A stretch of 64,000 nucleotides of DNA from Litorihabitans aurantiacus (GTDB lineage Bacteria; Actinomycetota; Actinomycetes; Actinomycetales; Beutenbergiaceae). The stretch is taken from positions 558,001-622,000 of the forward strand of contig NZ_BSUM01000001.1 of NCBI RefSeq assembly GCF_030161595.1, given 5' to 3'. The translations under genes and the position numbers were made by a program. Positions 24,321 to 36,071 of the stretch are shown here, piece by piece. Below the pieces are notes generated by a model. That model was given only the letters and a program-made list of their open reading frames with translations, did not search any database and was not told the DNA's origin. The stretch's first letter is position 1, and every line of letters starts with the position of its first letter.

Positions 24321-26033
24321 ATGCAGGGGACGCAGCGGGACCAGGGTGAGGCCGCGCTGCGGGCTGCCCGGGAGGCGGTCGCGGCGGCCGAACCCGCGCT
24401 GGTGGCGGCACTGGCGGCGGCCGATGTGATGGATGCGGTGGAGCTGGCTGAGCAGGTGGAGCAGCTGGCCAGGCTGGTGCACCGGTGGCAGGTGCGTGCG
24501 GCGGGTGCGGTGGAGGCGGAGTCCCCGGCGGTGCGGCCGGGTGAGGGTCCTCCGGAGGTGCCGTTCCGGCGGGGGTGTGACTTGCTGCGCAGCCGGTTGC
24601 GGATCTCGGGTCGGGAGGCTGCGCGGCGTATCCGTGCGGCGGGTGCGGTGCTGCCGCGCCCGGTCATGAGCGGGGGAGTGCTGGCGCCGCTGGCATCGGT
24701 CGCGGCCGCCGGGATCGGGATCACGCCGGTGCCGGCGTTCGGGGTGGTGGACATCGCGCCCGGCCACGGGGCTGAGGGCGACGGGGACGGCGACGGGGGC
24801 GGTGTGTCCGGTCTGTTGGCGGATGCGCCGGGGCCGGAGGCGTTAGAGGTGGTGCTGCGCACGCTTCAGGAGGTGGGTCGGGTCGCCCCACCGGAGGTGG
24901 TGGCCGAGGCTGAGGTCACGATGGTGGAGCACGCGGCCACGTTCGACCCCGAGACGCTGCGGCGGGTGGGTCGCCGGTTGGTGCACCTGCTGGACCCTGA
25001 CGGGGTCGAGCTCGATGATCGGGTGCTGCGCAGCCGTCAGGGGGTCAAGGTCGGTGCCAGGTGGCACGGGCTGACCCACCTGGACATCTGGGCCGACCCC
25101 GTCCAGACCGAGATCCTCATGACCGTCTTCGACACCGGCACCAACCCCCGCCCCCACGGCCAGCGCCCTGCCGTTCAGGATTCTGCCGTTCAGGACTCCG
25201 CCGTCCAGCGCGAGGCGAGCGTCGCGAGGGCGAGCGCCGAGGACCGACGTGCAACTGGCGTTGATGCGGAGCCGGTCGTGGATGACCGTCATCGTGGTCT
25301 GCGGATGCTGGACGCCCTGGTCAGCGCCTGCCAGGCGGCGCTGCGATCCGGGACGCTGCCCCGGGTCGGTGGACTGCCGCCACAGGTGCTCGTGATCATC
25401 GGTCTGGAGGAGTTGCGAGCCGACCTCACCGGCGCCGCGGTGGCCCCGCCGATGCCACGCGGGGCGGCCGAGTCGGACCAGATCGGGCAGTGCGATCCGG
25501 GACCGCCCGGCCGACCGCCGGACGACACGGACACGAGCCGCGGCCCGCGCACGCACCCGCGACCGGTGCCCGATCCTGGAGATGAGTCACGCACGGCCCG
25601 GACCGGTCGGGGGAGCCTGCCGCACGCGGGACCCGTCGCCGTGAGGTCGCTGCGACGTCTGGCGTGCGACGCCGACCTCATCCCGGTCGTCCTGGGCACC
25701 GCGGGCGACGTGGTGGACGTCGGGCGCGCTCACCGTCTCGTACCCGCGTCGATGCGCCGCGCCCTCATCGCCCGCGACTCCGGCTGCATCTTCCCCGGCT
25801 GCACCATCCCAGCCACCTGGACCGAGGCCCACCACATCACCCCGTGGTCCCACGGCGGACCCACCTCCACCGCCAACACCACTCTGCTGTGCCCCGCCCA
25901 CCACCACGCCGTCCACCAGGGCCGATGGGCCATCCAACCCGACACCACCCCCTCACCCCACCCCTTCCGCATCACCTCACCCTGGACCACCCGCCCCCAC
26001 CACACCCGGAACGCCTACCCCCTCGGCGCGTGA
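24321..26033 (+). CDS. DUF222 and HNH endonuclease domain protein (13E12 repeat family)
   Basis: The 570-residue protein has an N-terminal DUF222 helical region and a C-terminal HNH nuclease motif: GCIFPGCTIPATWTEAHHITPWSHGG followed by NTTLLCPAHHHAVHQ, with zinc Cys pairs and catalytic His (given in two parts of the same stretch). A 15-bp DNA repeat at 25170-25210 encodes AVQDSAVQDSAVQ in a disordered linker, and residues about 370-425 are Pro/Arg/Asp-rich. 13E12 proteins are many-copy actinobacterial genes of unclear role, and several mycobacterial ones are LexA-regulated. The LexA box upstream fits that. Confidence 0.92.
   Translation: MQGTQRDQGEAALRAAREAVAAAEPALVAALAAADVMDAVELAEQVEQLARLVHRWQVRAAGAVEAESPAVRPGEGPPEVPFRRGCDLLRSRLRISGREAARRIRAAGAVLPRPVMSGGVLAPLASVAAAGIGITPVPAFGVVDIAPGHGAEGDGDGDGGGVSGLLADAPGPEALEVVLRTLQEVGRVAPPEVVAEAEVTMVEHAATFDPETLRRVGRRLVHLLDPDGVELDDRVLRSRQGVKVGARWHGLTHLDIWADPVQTEILMTVFDTGTNPRPHGQRPAVQDSAVQDSAVQREASVARASAEDRRATGVDAEPVVDDRHRGLRMLDALVSACQAALRSGTLPRVGGLPPQVLVIIGLEELRADLTGAAVAPPMPRGAAESDQIGQCDPGPPGRPPDDTDTSRGPRTHPRPVPDPGDESRTARTGRGSLPHAGPVAVRSLRRLACDADLIPVVLGTAGDVVDVGRAHRLVPASMRRALIARDSGCIFPGCTIPATWTEAHHITPWSHGGPTSTANTTLLCPAHHHAVHQGRWAIQPDTTPSPHPFRITSPWTTRPHHTRNAYPLGA
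25170..25210. repeat. 15-bp in-frame tandem repeat inside the HNH gene
   Basis: GCCGTTCAGGATTCT, GCCGTTCAGGACTCC and a partial third unit encode repeats of AVQDS in the linker between the DUF222 region and the HNH domain. Being a multiple of three, copy-number change would keep the frame. Confidence 0.7.
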
Positions 26034-26094
26034 GGCCGCGTGCGCGGACGCGGTGCCCGTCGCTCGGGTGCGGTTGCATGTGCCGCTAGCTGCC

Positions 26095-26124
26095 CGGGTG
26101 CGGGTGCGGGTGCGGGTGCGGGTG
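26095..26124. repeat. Hexanucleotide repeat CGGGTG, five copies
   Basis: Simple repeat in the 393-bp gap between the HNH gene and dppA. The rest of that gap holds an AT-richer patch at about 26243-26266 (likely promoter region for dppA) and a 7-bp hairpin CCCGACC/GGTCGGG at 26344-26362 in the dppA leader. Confidence 0.8.
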
Positions 26125-26426
26125 CGGCCAGTCGCCCCGGTGCCGTTCCATGTGCGGGTGCGGCTGCGTGCACCCACCCCCGGTGCCTTCCCAGACGGCG
26201 CCCGTCGCTGCGTTACGGGCGTGTGACGCCCCGGGGCGACCGGTATCTATTGAGTAACGATTAACGCTGTTGCGCGGGAACGGGGGATGACCGGCCTCGG
26301 GCCCGCGGTTACGCTCACCCCGTCCTAAGCGTGTCCCCGGACCCCCGACCCACAAGGTCGGGACCACCCTGTTGGCGGAACCCTTCCGACCGCGGAGCCC
26401 GGGGGCTCATCCCCACTGGAGGAACA

Positions 26427-28298
26427 TTGAGAATCCGGAGAATGACCGCGGGTATGGCCGTGGTCGCGGCGACCGCACTCGTGCTGAGCGCCTGCACCAG
26501 CACCCCGCAGGGCGACGGCGACGAGACCCCCACCGACGGCGGTTCGTCCGACACCGGCACCGGCGGCGGCTCGGGCGAGGCCTACGAGGGCACCGACAAG
26601 GAGGACCTCGGCGACATCACGACCGTCGACGACACGATCTCCTACTCCCTCGGTGAGGACGAGTGGCTCGGGTACAACGGCAACACGCCGGAGACCTACT
26701 CCACGTACAACTCCGTGGTGAACGACCGCATGCAGAGCGGCTTCACCTACTTCGGTACCGACGGCACCATCTACGTGAACGAGGAGCTCGGCAACGTCGA
26801 GCTCGTCTCCGAGGACCCCATGGTCGTGGAGTACACGATCAACGACGACGCCGTCTGGTCCGACGGAACGCCGATCACCTACGACGACGCCCTCTTCTCC
26901 TGGGCCTCGCAGGCCTTCGTCGACGCGACCGCCACGGAGGCCGCTCGCGCCGAGGCGACGGCCGCCGGGGAGGACCCCGAGGCGGTCTCCGACGTCCCGC
27001 TGTTCAACTACGTCGGTGGCACGGACCTGGGCGACCGCACCTCGATGCCCGAGGGTGAGCCCGGCGGCAAGACCTTCACGCTCACGTACGACGACCCGTA
27101 CCCGGACTACATGATCTCGACGATGATGCAGTTCCCGCTGCACGTCGCCGCCGAGCAGGCCGGGACCACGTCCGAGGACTTCATCGCCGCGGTCGAGGCC
27201 GAGGACATCGAGGCCCTGCGTCCCGTCGCCGAGTTCTTCAACGACGGCTGGCTGTCCCCGAACCCGGGCACGCTGCCCGACGAGAGCATCGCGCTGAGCT
27301 CCGGCCCGTACATGCTGTCGTCCTGGCAGGCCGGCCAGAGCATCACGCTCGAGGCCAACCCCGAGTGGTGGGGCACCCCGCCCGCCACGAGCACCCTCGT
27401 CTACCGCTTCGCGCCGGCCGAGACCCAGGTCCAGGCGCTCGCCAACGGCGACCTCAACATCATCGAGCCGCAGGCCACCGTCGACACGGTCTCGCAGATC
27501 GAGGCCATCGGTGACTCCGTCTCCCTGCTGACCGGGCCGAGCCTCACGTGGGAGCACCTGGACTTCAACTTCAACACGGGTCCGTTCGCCACCAGCCTCG
27601 AGCTCCGCGAGGCGTTCGCCATGTGCGTGCCGCGTCAGCTGATCATCGACAACCTGATCAAGCCGATCGACCCCGAGGCGGTCGTGATGAACGCCCGCGA
27701 GGTGTTCCCGTTCCAGGAGACCTACGACGAGGTCCTCGAGACCTCCTACGACGGCCGCTACGACGAGGTCGACATCGAGGGCGCGCAGGCCAAGATCGCC
27801 GAGTCCGGCGTGGCCGGCCCGATCGATGTCCGCATCGGCTACTCGGGCCCGAACGCCCGCCGCACCGAGCAGGTCGCCCTCATCAAGGACAGCTGCGACC
27901 AGGCCGGCTTCAACGTCTCCGACGTCGGCAACCCCGACTTCTTCGACCAGACCCTGCCCAACGGTGACTACGAGGTCGCGCTCTTCGCGTGGGCCGGTTC
28001 CGGCCAGATCACCTCGGGCCAGAACATCTACGCCACGGGTCGCGGCCAGAACTACGGCGGCTTCTCCAACGCCGAGGTCGACGCCGCCTGGGACACCCTG
28101 AGCACGACGCTCGACACGGACGAGCAGCTCGAGCAGATCAAGATCATCGAGAAGGTCCTCTGGGACGAGCTGTACGGCATCCCGGTCTTCGCCCACCCGG
28201 GCGTCGTGGCCTACGACAGCACCATCTCCAACGTCCGGGACACCACCACGCAGAGCACGGTGGCCTGGAACGCCGAGCAGTGGGTCCGCGCCAACTGA
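26427..28298 (+). CDS. Peptide ABC transporter substrate-binding lipoprotein (family 5, DppA-like)
   Basis: The 623-residue lipoprotein has a signal sequence from RIRR through VVAATALVLSAC (LSAC lipobox), then a Thr/Gly/Ser/Asp-rich linker of about 40 residues and a family 5 extracellular solute-binding domain (YTINDDAVWSDGTPITYDDALFSW; ISSGPY-like LSSGPYMLSSWQAG). It captures oligopeptides or similar solutes for the permeases downstream. A TTG start at 26427 is chosen because GGAGGA is 3 nt upstream and it supplies the positive n-region; ATG 26442 is the alternative. Codon use is unusually regular, as in highly expressed genes. Confidence 0.9.
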   Translation: MRIRRMTAGMAVVAATALVLSACTSTPQGDGDETPTDGGSSDTGTGGGSGEAYEGTDKEDLGDITTVDDTISYSLGEDEWLGYNGNTPETYSTYNSVVNDRMQSGFTYFGTDGTIYVNEELGNVELVSEDPMVVEYTINDDAVWSDGTPITYDDALFSWASQAFVDATATEAARAEATAAGEDPEAVSDVPLFNYVGGTDLGDRTSMPEGEPGGKTFTLTYDDPYPDYMISTMMQFPLHVAAEQAGTTSEDFIAAVEAEDIEALRPVAEFFNDGWLSPNPGTLPDESIALSSGPYMLSSWQAGQSITLEANPEWWGTPPATSTLVYRFAPAETQVQALANGDLNIIEPQATVDTVSQIEAIGDSVSLLTGPSLTWEHLDFNFNTGPFATSLELREAFAMCVPRQLIIDNLIKPIDPEAVVMNAREVFPFQETYDEVLETSYDGRYDEVDIEGAQAKIAESGVAGPIDVRIGYSGPNARRTEQVALIKDSCDQAGFNVSDVGNPDFFDQTLPNGDYEVALFAWAGSGQITSGQNIYATGRGQNYGGFSNAEVDAAWDTLSTTLDTDEQLEQIKIIEKVLWDELYGIPVFAHPGVVAYDSTISNVRDTTTQSTVAWNAEQWVRAN

Positions 28299-28356
28299 TC
28301 GCCCCTCGGTGCTGATCCCGGCACCGCTCCTGGCGATCCGCTAGCGCACACCACCA

Positions 28357-28397
28357 CGCGACGGGGCAGGGACTCTTCGAGGCCCTGCCCCGTCGCG
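28357..28397. terminator. Strong intercistronic hairpin between dppA and dppB
   Basis: CGCGACGGGGCAGGG (28357-28371) and CCCTGCCCCGTCGCG (28383-28397) are perfectly complementary over 15 bp, with a further CTC/GAG pair inside. It lies 58 nt after the dppA stop. No U-tail is present. It can act as partial terminator or as an mRNA-stabilising end, letting dppA be made in excess over the membrane genes. Confidence 0.7.
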
Positions 28398-28445
28398 CTG
28401 CTCCACTCGAGCGACCGGTCCGGTCGGCGCCCGCGCCGGGCGCGT

Positions 28446-28451
28446 CTAGAG
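28446..28451 (+). promoter_or_regulatory. Candidate -10 box for dppBCDF
   Basis: TAGAGT lies 47 nt before the dppB start and after the dppA hairpin. A secondary promoter here would keep the permease genes expressed independent of read-through. No clear -35 box. Confidence 0.35.
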
Positions 28452-28498
28452 TGGTCCAGCGCCTGAGCGTGCGACCCCCAAGTCGAAGGGCCCACCCC

Positions 28499-30022
28499 GT
28501 GATCAAGTTCATCCTCAAGCGGCTGGGGATCTCGTTCCTCGTGCTGCTCGGTGGATCCGTCCTGATGTTCTACCTGACGGTCACCGCGGACGATCCGCTG
28601 AAGGACTACTACGAGTCGAACGACCCGAACCGCGACCAGATCATCGCGGCCATCACCCAGCGTCTCCAGCTCGACGAGCCGTGGCCGGTGCGCTACTGGG
28701 ACTGGCTGACGGGCGTCGCCGGCTGCGTCGGGCCCGGGGTGTGCGACCTCGGGCAGAACATCAACGGCGCGGAGGTCAGCACGCTGCTGGCGAACGCCGC
28801 GAGCTCGACCCTCCGCCTCGTCACCATCGCGACGGTCCTCGCGATCGTCGTCGGCATCGTCGTCGGTATCGTGACCGCGATCCGCCAGTACTCGGGCCTC
28901 GACTACGTCGTGACGTTCCTGACGTTCCTCTTCTTCTCGCTCCCGGTCTTCTGGGCGGCCGTGCTCCTCAAGGAGTTCGGCGCCATCCGCTACAACAACT
29001 GGATCGCCGACCCACAGATCTCACCGGTGCAGGCGATCGTGACGGGACTGATCCTCGGACTGATCCTCCAGTCCGTGCTCGGTGGATCCTGGAAGCGACG
29101 GCTGGCGACCGGCGGGGGGACCGCCGTCTTCGTCGTCGCGGCCCTCCTCTACTTCACCAGCGTCGGCTGGTGGCGGGCGCCCGCGCTCGGGATCGGCATC
29201 GTCGCCGTCGTCTCGATCGCCGCAGCCGTCGGACTCACCGCGATCTTCGCCGGACTCGCGAACCGCCGCGTGCTGTACGCCACCCTCACCACGGTGGGCG
29301 TCGGGATCATCGCCTACTTCGCGGTGAGCCCGCTGCTGGCCGCCCCGTCGCTCCTGACTCTCGTCGGCCTGCTGGCCGTGGCGATCGTGGTCGGCCTCGT
29401 CTCGGGCTACTTCTGGGGCGGGTACTCCAGCCGCCGGGCCGCGATGGGCCTGTCGGTCGTGACCGCTGTCGTGATGGGCCTCCTGATCGTCGTCGACCGC
29501 ATCGTGTACGCCTGGGCAGGCTTCCTCGGGATCAAGTCCCGCCCGATCTCGACCATCGGTTCCAACACGCCCAATTTCCGCGGGGACTACTGGGAGACGA
29601 TCCTCGACAACGGCACCCAGCTCCTGCTGCCCACGATCCTCCTGACGCTCATCTCGATCGCGAGCTACTCGCGCTACACGCGCGCGTCCATGCTCGAGAC
29701 GATGAACCAGGACTTCGTGCGCACGGCGCGCTCCAAGGGTCTCTCGGAGCGCGTGGTCATCGTGAAGCACGCGTTCAGGAACGCCCTCATCCCGATCACG
29801 ACGATCGTCGCGTTCGACTTCGCGGCCCTCATCGGCGGCGCGGTCATCACCGAGACCGTCTTCGGCTGGAAGGGCATGGGCGAGCTGTTCCGCACCGGTC
29901 TCGACGCCGTCGATCCCGCCCCCGTGATGGCGTTCTTCCTCGTCACCGCCCTTGCCGCGATCGTGATGAACATGCTGGCCGACATCGCCTACGCCTTCCT
30001 CGACCCGCGGATCCGGAGGTGA
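28499..30022 (+). CDS. Peptide ABC transporter permease (DppB-like) with extra membrane segments
   Basis: This 507-residue protein is far longer than the usual 310-340. The N-terminus (FILKRLGISFLVLLGGSVLMF) and the C-terminal coupling region (SMLETMNQDFVRTARSKGLSE; HAFRNALIPITT) are typical DppB. Between about residues 173 and 350 there is an additional stretch with four or five hydrophobic helices, inserted after the conserved FFSLPVFWAAVLLKEFG segment. It is fully in frame, so this is not a frameshift effect. The GTG start has GAAGGG 9 nt upstream. Confidence 0.88.
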   Translation: MIKFILKRLGISFLVLLGGSVLMFYLTVTADDPLKDYYESNDPNRDQIIAAITQRLQLDEPWPVRYWDWLTGVAGCVGPGVCDLGQNINGAEVSTLLANAASSTLRLVTIATVLAIVVGIVVGIVTAIRQYSGLDYVVTFLTFLFFSLPVFWAAVLLKEFGAIRYNNWIADPQISPVQAIVTGLILGLILQSVLGGSWKRRLATGGGTAVFVVAALLYFTSVGWWRAPALGIGIVAVVSIAAAVGLTAIFAGLANRRVLYATLTTVGVGIIAYFAVSPLLAAPSLLTLVGLLAVAIVVGLVSGYFWGGYSSRRAAMGLSVVTAVVMGLLIVVDRIVYAWAGFLGIKSRPISTIGSNTPNFRGDYWETILDNGTQLLLPTILLTLISIASYSRYTRASMLETMNQDFVRTARSKGLSERVVIVKHAFRNALIPITTIVAFDFAALIGGAVITETVFGWKGMGELFRTGLDAVDPAPVMAFFLVTALAAIVMNMLADIAYAFLDPRIRR

Positions 30023-30076
30023 GGCGCGTGAGCACCACGTTCGTCCCCACCCCCGCAACGCAGATCGGAGCCACCG

Positions 30077-31091
30077 ATGAGTGAGCGCGAGAACGAGTCG
30101 CAGGCCCCCAAGGGGAGAGCCTGCTGCCGGGCGAGGAGCGCGACGCGCCCAGCCCGGTTCCCGGTGGCATGGTCGGGCTCCTGCCCGACGGGCCCCAGAA
30201 GTCCTACAGCCAGGCGCAGCTCATCCGGCGGCGGTTCTTCCGTCACCGCGGCGCGATGGTGGCACTCGCGGTGCTGGTCTTCATCACGCTGCTCGCCTTC
30301 ACCTCGATCGGCATCGGCCCGATCCCCGGCTGGTGGGACAAGAACTTCACGAGCACCGGCCCCTCGATCGACGGTGGTCGGCCCACCCTCGGTTGGTTCA
30401 CCATCGGCGAGCACCCCTTCGGCCAGGACACCGTGGGTCGCGACTTCTTCGCGGCGACGATGCGCGGTACGCAGATCTCGCTGATCATCGCGTTCGCGGT
30501 CGGCATCGGCTCGACGATCATCGGCACCGTGATCGGGGCTCTCGCCGGCTACTTCCGCGGCTGGGTCGAGTCGATCCTCATGCGGCTGACCGACCTGCTC
30601 ATCATCATTCCGCTGCTCGTGCTGGCCGCGGTCATCGCTCGCCGCGCGAGCGACGCCGGTATCTGGGGACTCGTCGTCGTGCTCGCGATCGTGACCTGGA
30701 CCTCGCTCGCCCGCCTCGTGCGGGGCGAGGTGCTCTCGCTTCGCGAGCGCGAGTTCGTCTCGGCGGCCCGAGCCATCGGTACCCACCCGCTACGGATCAT
30801 GTTCCGACACATCCTCCCGAATACGGTGGGCGTCATCATCGTCTCAGCGACGTTCTCGATCTCTGCGGCGATCCTGCTGGAGAGCTCCCTGAGCTTCCTC
30901 GGGTACGGCGTCCAGGCCCCCGACGTCTCCCTCGGCCTGCTGATCAGCGACTACCAGAACGCCTTCACGGTCCGCCCCTGGCTCTTCTGGTTCCCCGGCA
31001 TGTTCATCCTCGCGATCGCGCTGTGCGTCAGCTTCATCGGTGACGGTCTGCGCGATGCCTTCGACCCCCGTCAGAACAGGAAGGGCGAGTG

Positions 31092-31092
<1 letters not shown>
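30077..31092 (+). CDS. Peptide ABC transporter permease (DppC-like), frameshifted near the N-terminus
   Basis: From 30169 the frame encodes a 307-residue DppC-type permease (RRRFFRHRGAMVALAVLVF; FGQDTVGRDFFAATM; EREFVSAARAIGTHPLRI; SLSFLGYGVQAPDVSLG). The likely start is the ATG at 30077 with CGGAG upstream, giving MSERENESQAPKG; one missing G in the run at 30112-30115 separates it. Restoring it adds an acidic, disordered leader and gives about 338 residues. A short frame (GTG 30028, 18 codons) overlaps this ATG and may only be a coupling leader. The stop overlaps the ATPase start. Confidence 0.87.
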
Positions 31093-32849
<1,757 letters not shown>

Positions 32850-32874
32850 GCGGCGCTGACGGGGCGGGCGGCGG

Positions 32875-35800
32875 ATGAGGTTCACGTGGCAGCGCAGCCG
32901 CGCGAGGGCGACCATGGTCGTCGCCCTCGCGGGGCTCGTCGCCCTCGTGAGCGCCACGCTGCTCGCCTCGTTCACGTTCGTCGCCCAGGCCTCGGCCGCC
33001 GTCTCGGCCCAGGAGCTGCGGGCGGCGGACGGCGCCGCGGGCGTCACCGTCGTCCAGACCAGGCTGGAGGCCGACCGCGACGCCCAGGCCGAACGCTTCG
33101 AGGAGCTGCTGCGGCGCGAGGTCGGCGACGTCGTCGCCCCCGTGACGACGCTGGTGGGCGAGCCCCTCACCCTCACCTCGCCCGACGGCGCGTTCCCCAC
33201 CTCGCGTACGTCTCTCGTGCAGGCGGAGTGGGTGGTGGAGCACGCCGACCTCGTCACCGGCGAGTGGGCCGGCGCCACATCCGGCACCCCGTCCGGCACC
33301 GCGTCCGGGGACACGATCCCCGTCACCCTCCCCGAGGTGGCCGCCGCCGAGCTCGAGGTCGAGGTCGGTGACCTCCTCCTGCTCGGCCGCGAGGCCGACA
33401 CCACCGCCGAGATCGTGGGCACGTGGGCGCCGCGCGTCCCCGGGGACCCGCGCTGGTTCGCGTTCGCGTCCTCGGAGGTGTCGGGCGGCGTCGCCGCGGC
33501 CGGGCCGCTCCTGACCGCCGACGTCGAGGCCGCCGGCGGCCGCCCCTTCGTGCGCTGGAGCGTCGTCGGCTCGGGCGCCGACCTCGACCTCGCGGCGCTG
33601 ACCCGGGCCGCATTCGGACTCGCCGGCCTGGCCGACGCCGTCGCCGCCGACGACGAGCTCGCGCCCCAGGGCGTCACCAGCTCGGGCGGCCTCGCCACCA
33701 CGGTCGAGGAGCTGCGCGTCGCAGCCGAGGCGGCCCGCACGGTCTGCGGCGTCGCCCTCGTGCTGCTCGCCGTGATCGGCGCCGTCACCGTCTCCCAGGT
33801 CGCCCGCCTCCTCGCGCAGGCGCGCGCGGGTGAGACCGCCATCCTCGCCGCGCGCGGTGCCGCCCCCGCGCAGCTGCACCGCCTCGTGTGGGGAGAGGCG
33901 GCGGTGTGCGCGGTCGCGGGCACCGGGATCGGCACCGTCGCCGGCCTCGCGCTCGGTCGGGTGCTGCCCGACGGCGGCGACTCCTCGACGGCCGTCCTCG
34001 CCGCCCCCGTCGCGCCGCCGGCGTCGGCGGTCATCGGCGCGATCGGCGTCGGCCTCGCCGTCGCGATCGGCTGGACGCTGGTCATCGGCGCCCCCGGGGC
34101 GGGTGCCCTGCGCGGCGCCGGCGGGCGGATCTCCACCGGCGACTCGGGCCGCGTGCGGCGCGCGGCCCGCTCCGGCGTCGCCCTCCTGCTCGTGGGCGCG
34201 GCCGCCGTCAGCGTGTGGCGCTTCGCCACGACGTTCGCCGGTCCGGCGGAGCGTCGCACGGCGCTCGACCAGGTCGTGGCGGTCGGAGCCCCCGGCCTCC
34301 TCACGCTCGCGCTCGCCGTCGTCGGGCTCGTCGTGCTGGTCCCGGTCTGGAGCGCGCTGGAGCTGCTGGCCGCACGAACCAGACGCGCGGGCACCGCGCT
34401 CGCGCTCCGCTCGGTGGCGCGCCGCCGCACGGTTCTCGGCGTCCCCCTGCTCCTGCTGGTCGTCGCCGTCGCGACCTCCGTGGTCGCCTCCGGGTACGCC
34501 GGGTCGACGACGACGGCGCGCGCCCTGGTCGAGGACACGCGCGTCGGCGCCGACGCCCGCATCGGCTACGGCGGCGCGAGCGTCGTGACCGCGCGCAACC
34601 CCGCCCGCACCGCGCAGGACGTCGCGGCGGTCGACGGCGTCGACGCGGCAGCGCTCGCCCGCACGCTGGAGGGCGGCGCCGGAGAGGTGGACCTCACCGT
34701 GCTGGCCCTGCCGGGTGCCGGGGCGAGGGAGGTGCTGCGGGGCGGCACCGCCTCGGCCGACGCGCTGGCGGATGCGATCACGACCGGTGTCGATGCTGAT
34801 GCCGCCGACAGCGCCGACGCCGCCGCCGACGCGGCTCCCGCGCGCGTCGCCCCCGGGACCCTGACCGTGACGGCGCAGCTCGCCTGGGGCGCCGACGCCG
34901 ACCTGATCGGCTCGCGCGCCGAGCGTGGCGCCCTGCCCGGCACGCTCGGCGGGCTCGTCTGGCTCGGCGGTGCGGGCGGCGAGGTCGCGCGGCTCGAGCT
35001 CACCACGGCCGACGTCGCCGACGCCGACCAGAGCGTCGCCCTGACCGCCGAGGTCCCGGCCGGCGACTGGAGCCTGCTGGGCGTGGACGTCGCCGTCTCC
35101 GAGGGGACGCTGCGCGGCTGGTGGGGCTTCGTGGACGTGGTCCTCGACTCCGTGACGGGCGAGGACGGCCCCGTCGCGGGCGACTTCTCGCACCTCGCCG
35201 GCGAATCGCGCGAGTCGGGAGCCCGCGCCGAGGGCCTGGGCGGTACCGGCGGAGCTGCGACGGCGCGGTTCACACCGCCGGTCCCCACCCCCTCCCGCTC
35301 GTGGTCACCACCGCCCTCGCGGACTCGCTGGCCGTCGACGACGGCGACGCCTTCACGCTCACGATCGCCGGCACCGAGGTCGACGCGCGGGTCGCCGCGA
35401 TCACCGACCTCCTGCCCGGTGCGCTGGACGCCCCGGCCGTGCTCGCGGACCTCCCCGCGCTGCAGCGCGTGCTGGTCTCGCAGCGCGTCCCGGTCGACGG
35501 TCCCGACGAGATCTGGGTCGCGTTCGGGCAGGACGGCGACGGCGGAGCCACCCGCTCCGACGCCGTCGCCGCCCTGCGCGAGCAGGTCCGTGAGGACTCC
35601 GGCACCCTGACCGTCTCGGGCGCGGGAGCCTCGGCCGGCACCGCCGTCGCGCAACCGGTCTTCCTCGCCGTCGCGGCGGTGGCGACGCTGCTCGCCACGA
35701 TCGGGACCCTCGCGGCCGTCACGGTGCTGACGCGCCTGCGACGAGGTGAGGTGATCGCGCTGCGGGCCGCCGGGGTGCCCGGTCGCACGCAGGCCCGCAG

Positions 35801-36071
35801 CCGCCTGCTCGAGACGCTCGTGCTCGGTGCCGGCGCGCTGCCGGTGGGGCTCGCCGTCGGCCTCGTGGTGGCGGTGGTCACGATGCCGACGCTCGTGCGC
35901 CTCAGCGTCGTCGGGCTGGCCGACTACGCCTCCCCGCTGCGGCTGGACGCCCCCGCCCTCGCGGCGGGACTCGTGCTGGCCGCGCTCGGCACGCTGCTCG
36001 CCGCGGTCGGCTCCGCGCGCCGCGTGCGCGTGCAGCACGCCGACACCGAGCACCGGGAGGAGACCCGATGA
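32875..36071 (+). CDS. FtsX-like ABC permease, large, frameshifted
   Basis: The protein starts with a membrane anchor (ATMVVALAGLVALVSATLLASF) followed by a large extracellular domain, and has FtsX-type membrane bundles in the middle (AARGAAPAQLHRLVWGEA) and at the end (LRRGEVIALRAAGVPGR). The frame breaks in a C-run at 35288-35292; one more C restores TPLPLVVTTALADSLAVDDG and a protein of about 1065 residues. MacB/FtsX permeases act as mechanotransmitters or lipoprotein/drug exporters. ATG overlap ties it to the next permease. Confidence 0.85.

Noticed and set aside
26344-26362. Riboswitch or attenuator in the dppA leader
   Set aside because: Only a simple 7-bp hairpin is seen. No known riboswitch core or T-box sequence is recognisable.
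30028-30084. Separate 18-codon gene between dppB and dppC
   Set aside because: It has no domain and overlaps the likely dppC start. At most it is a coupling leader, so it is not listed as a gene.
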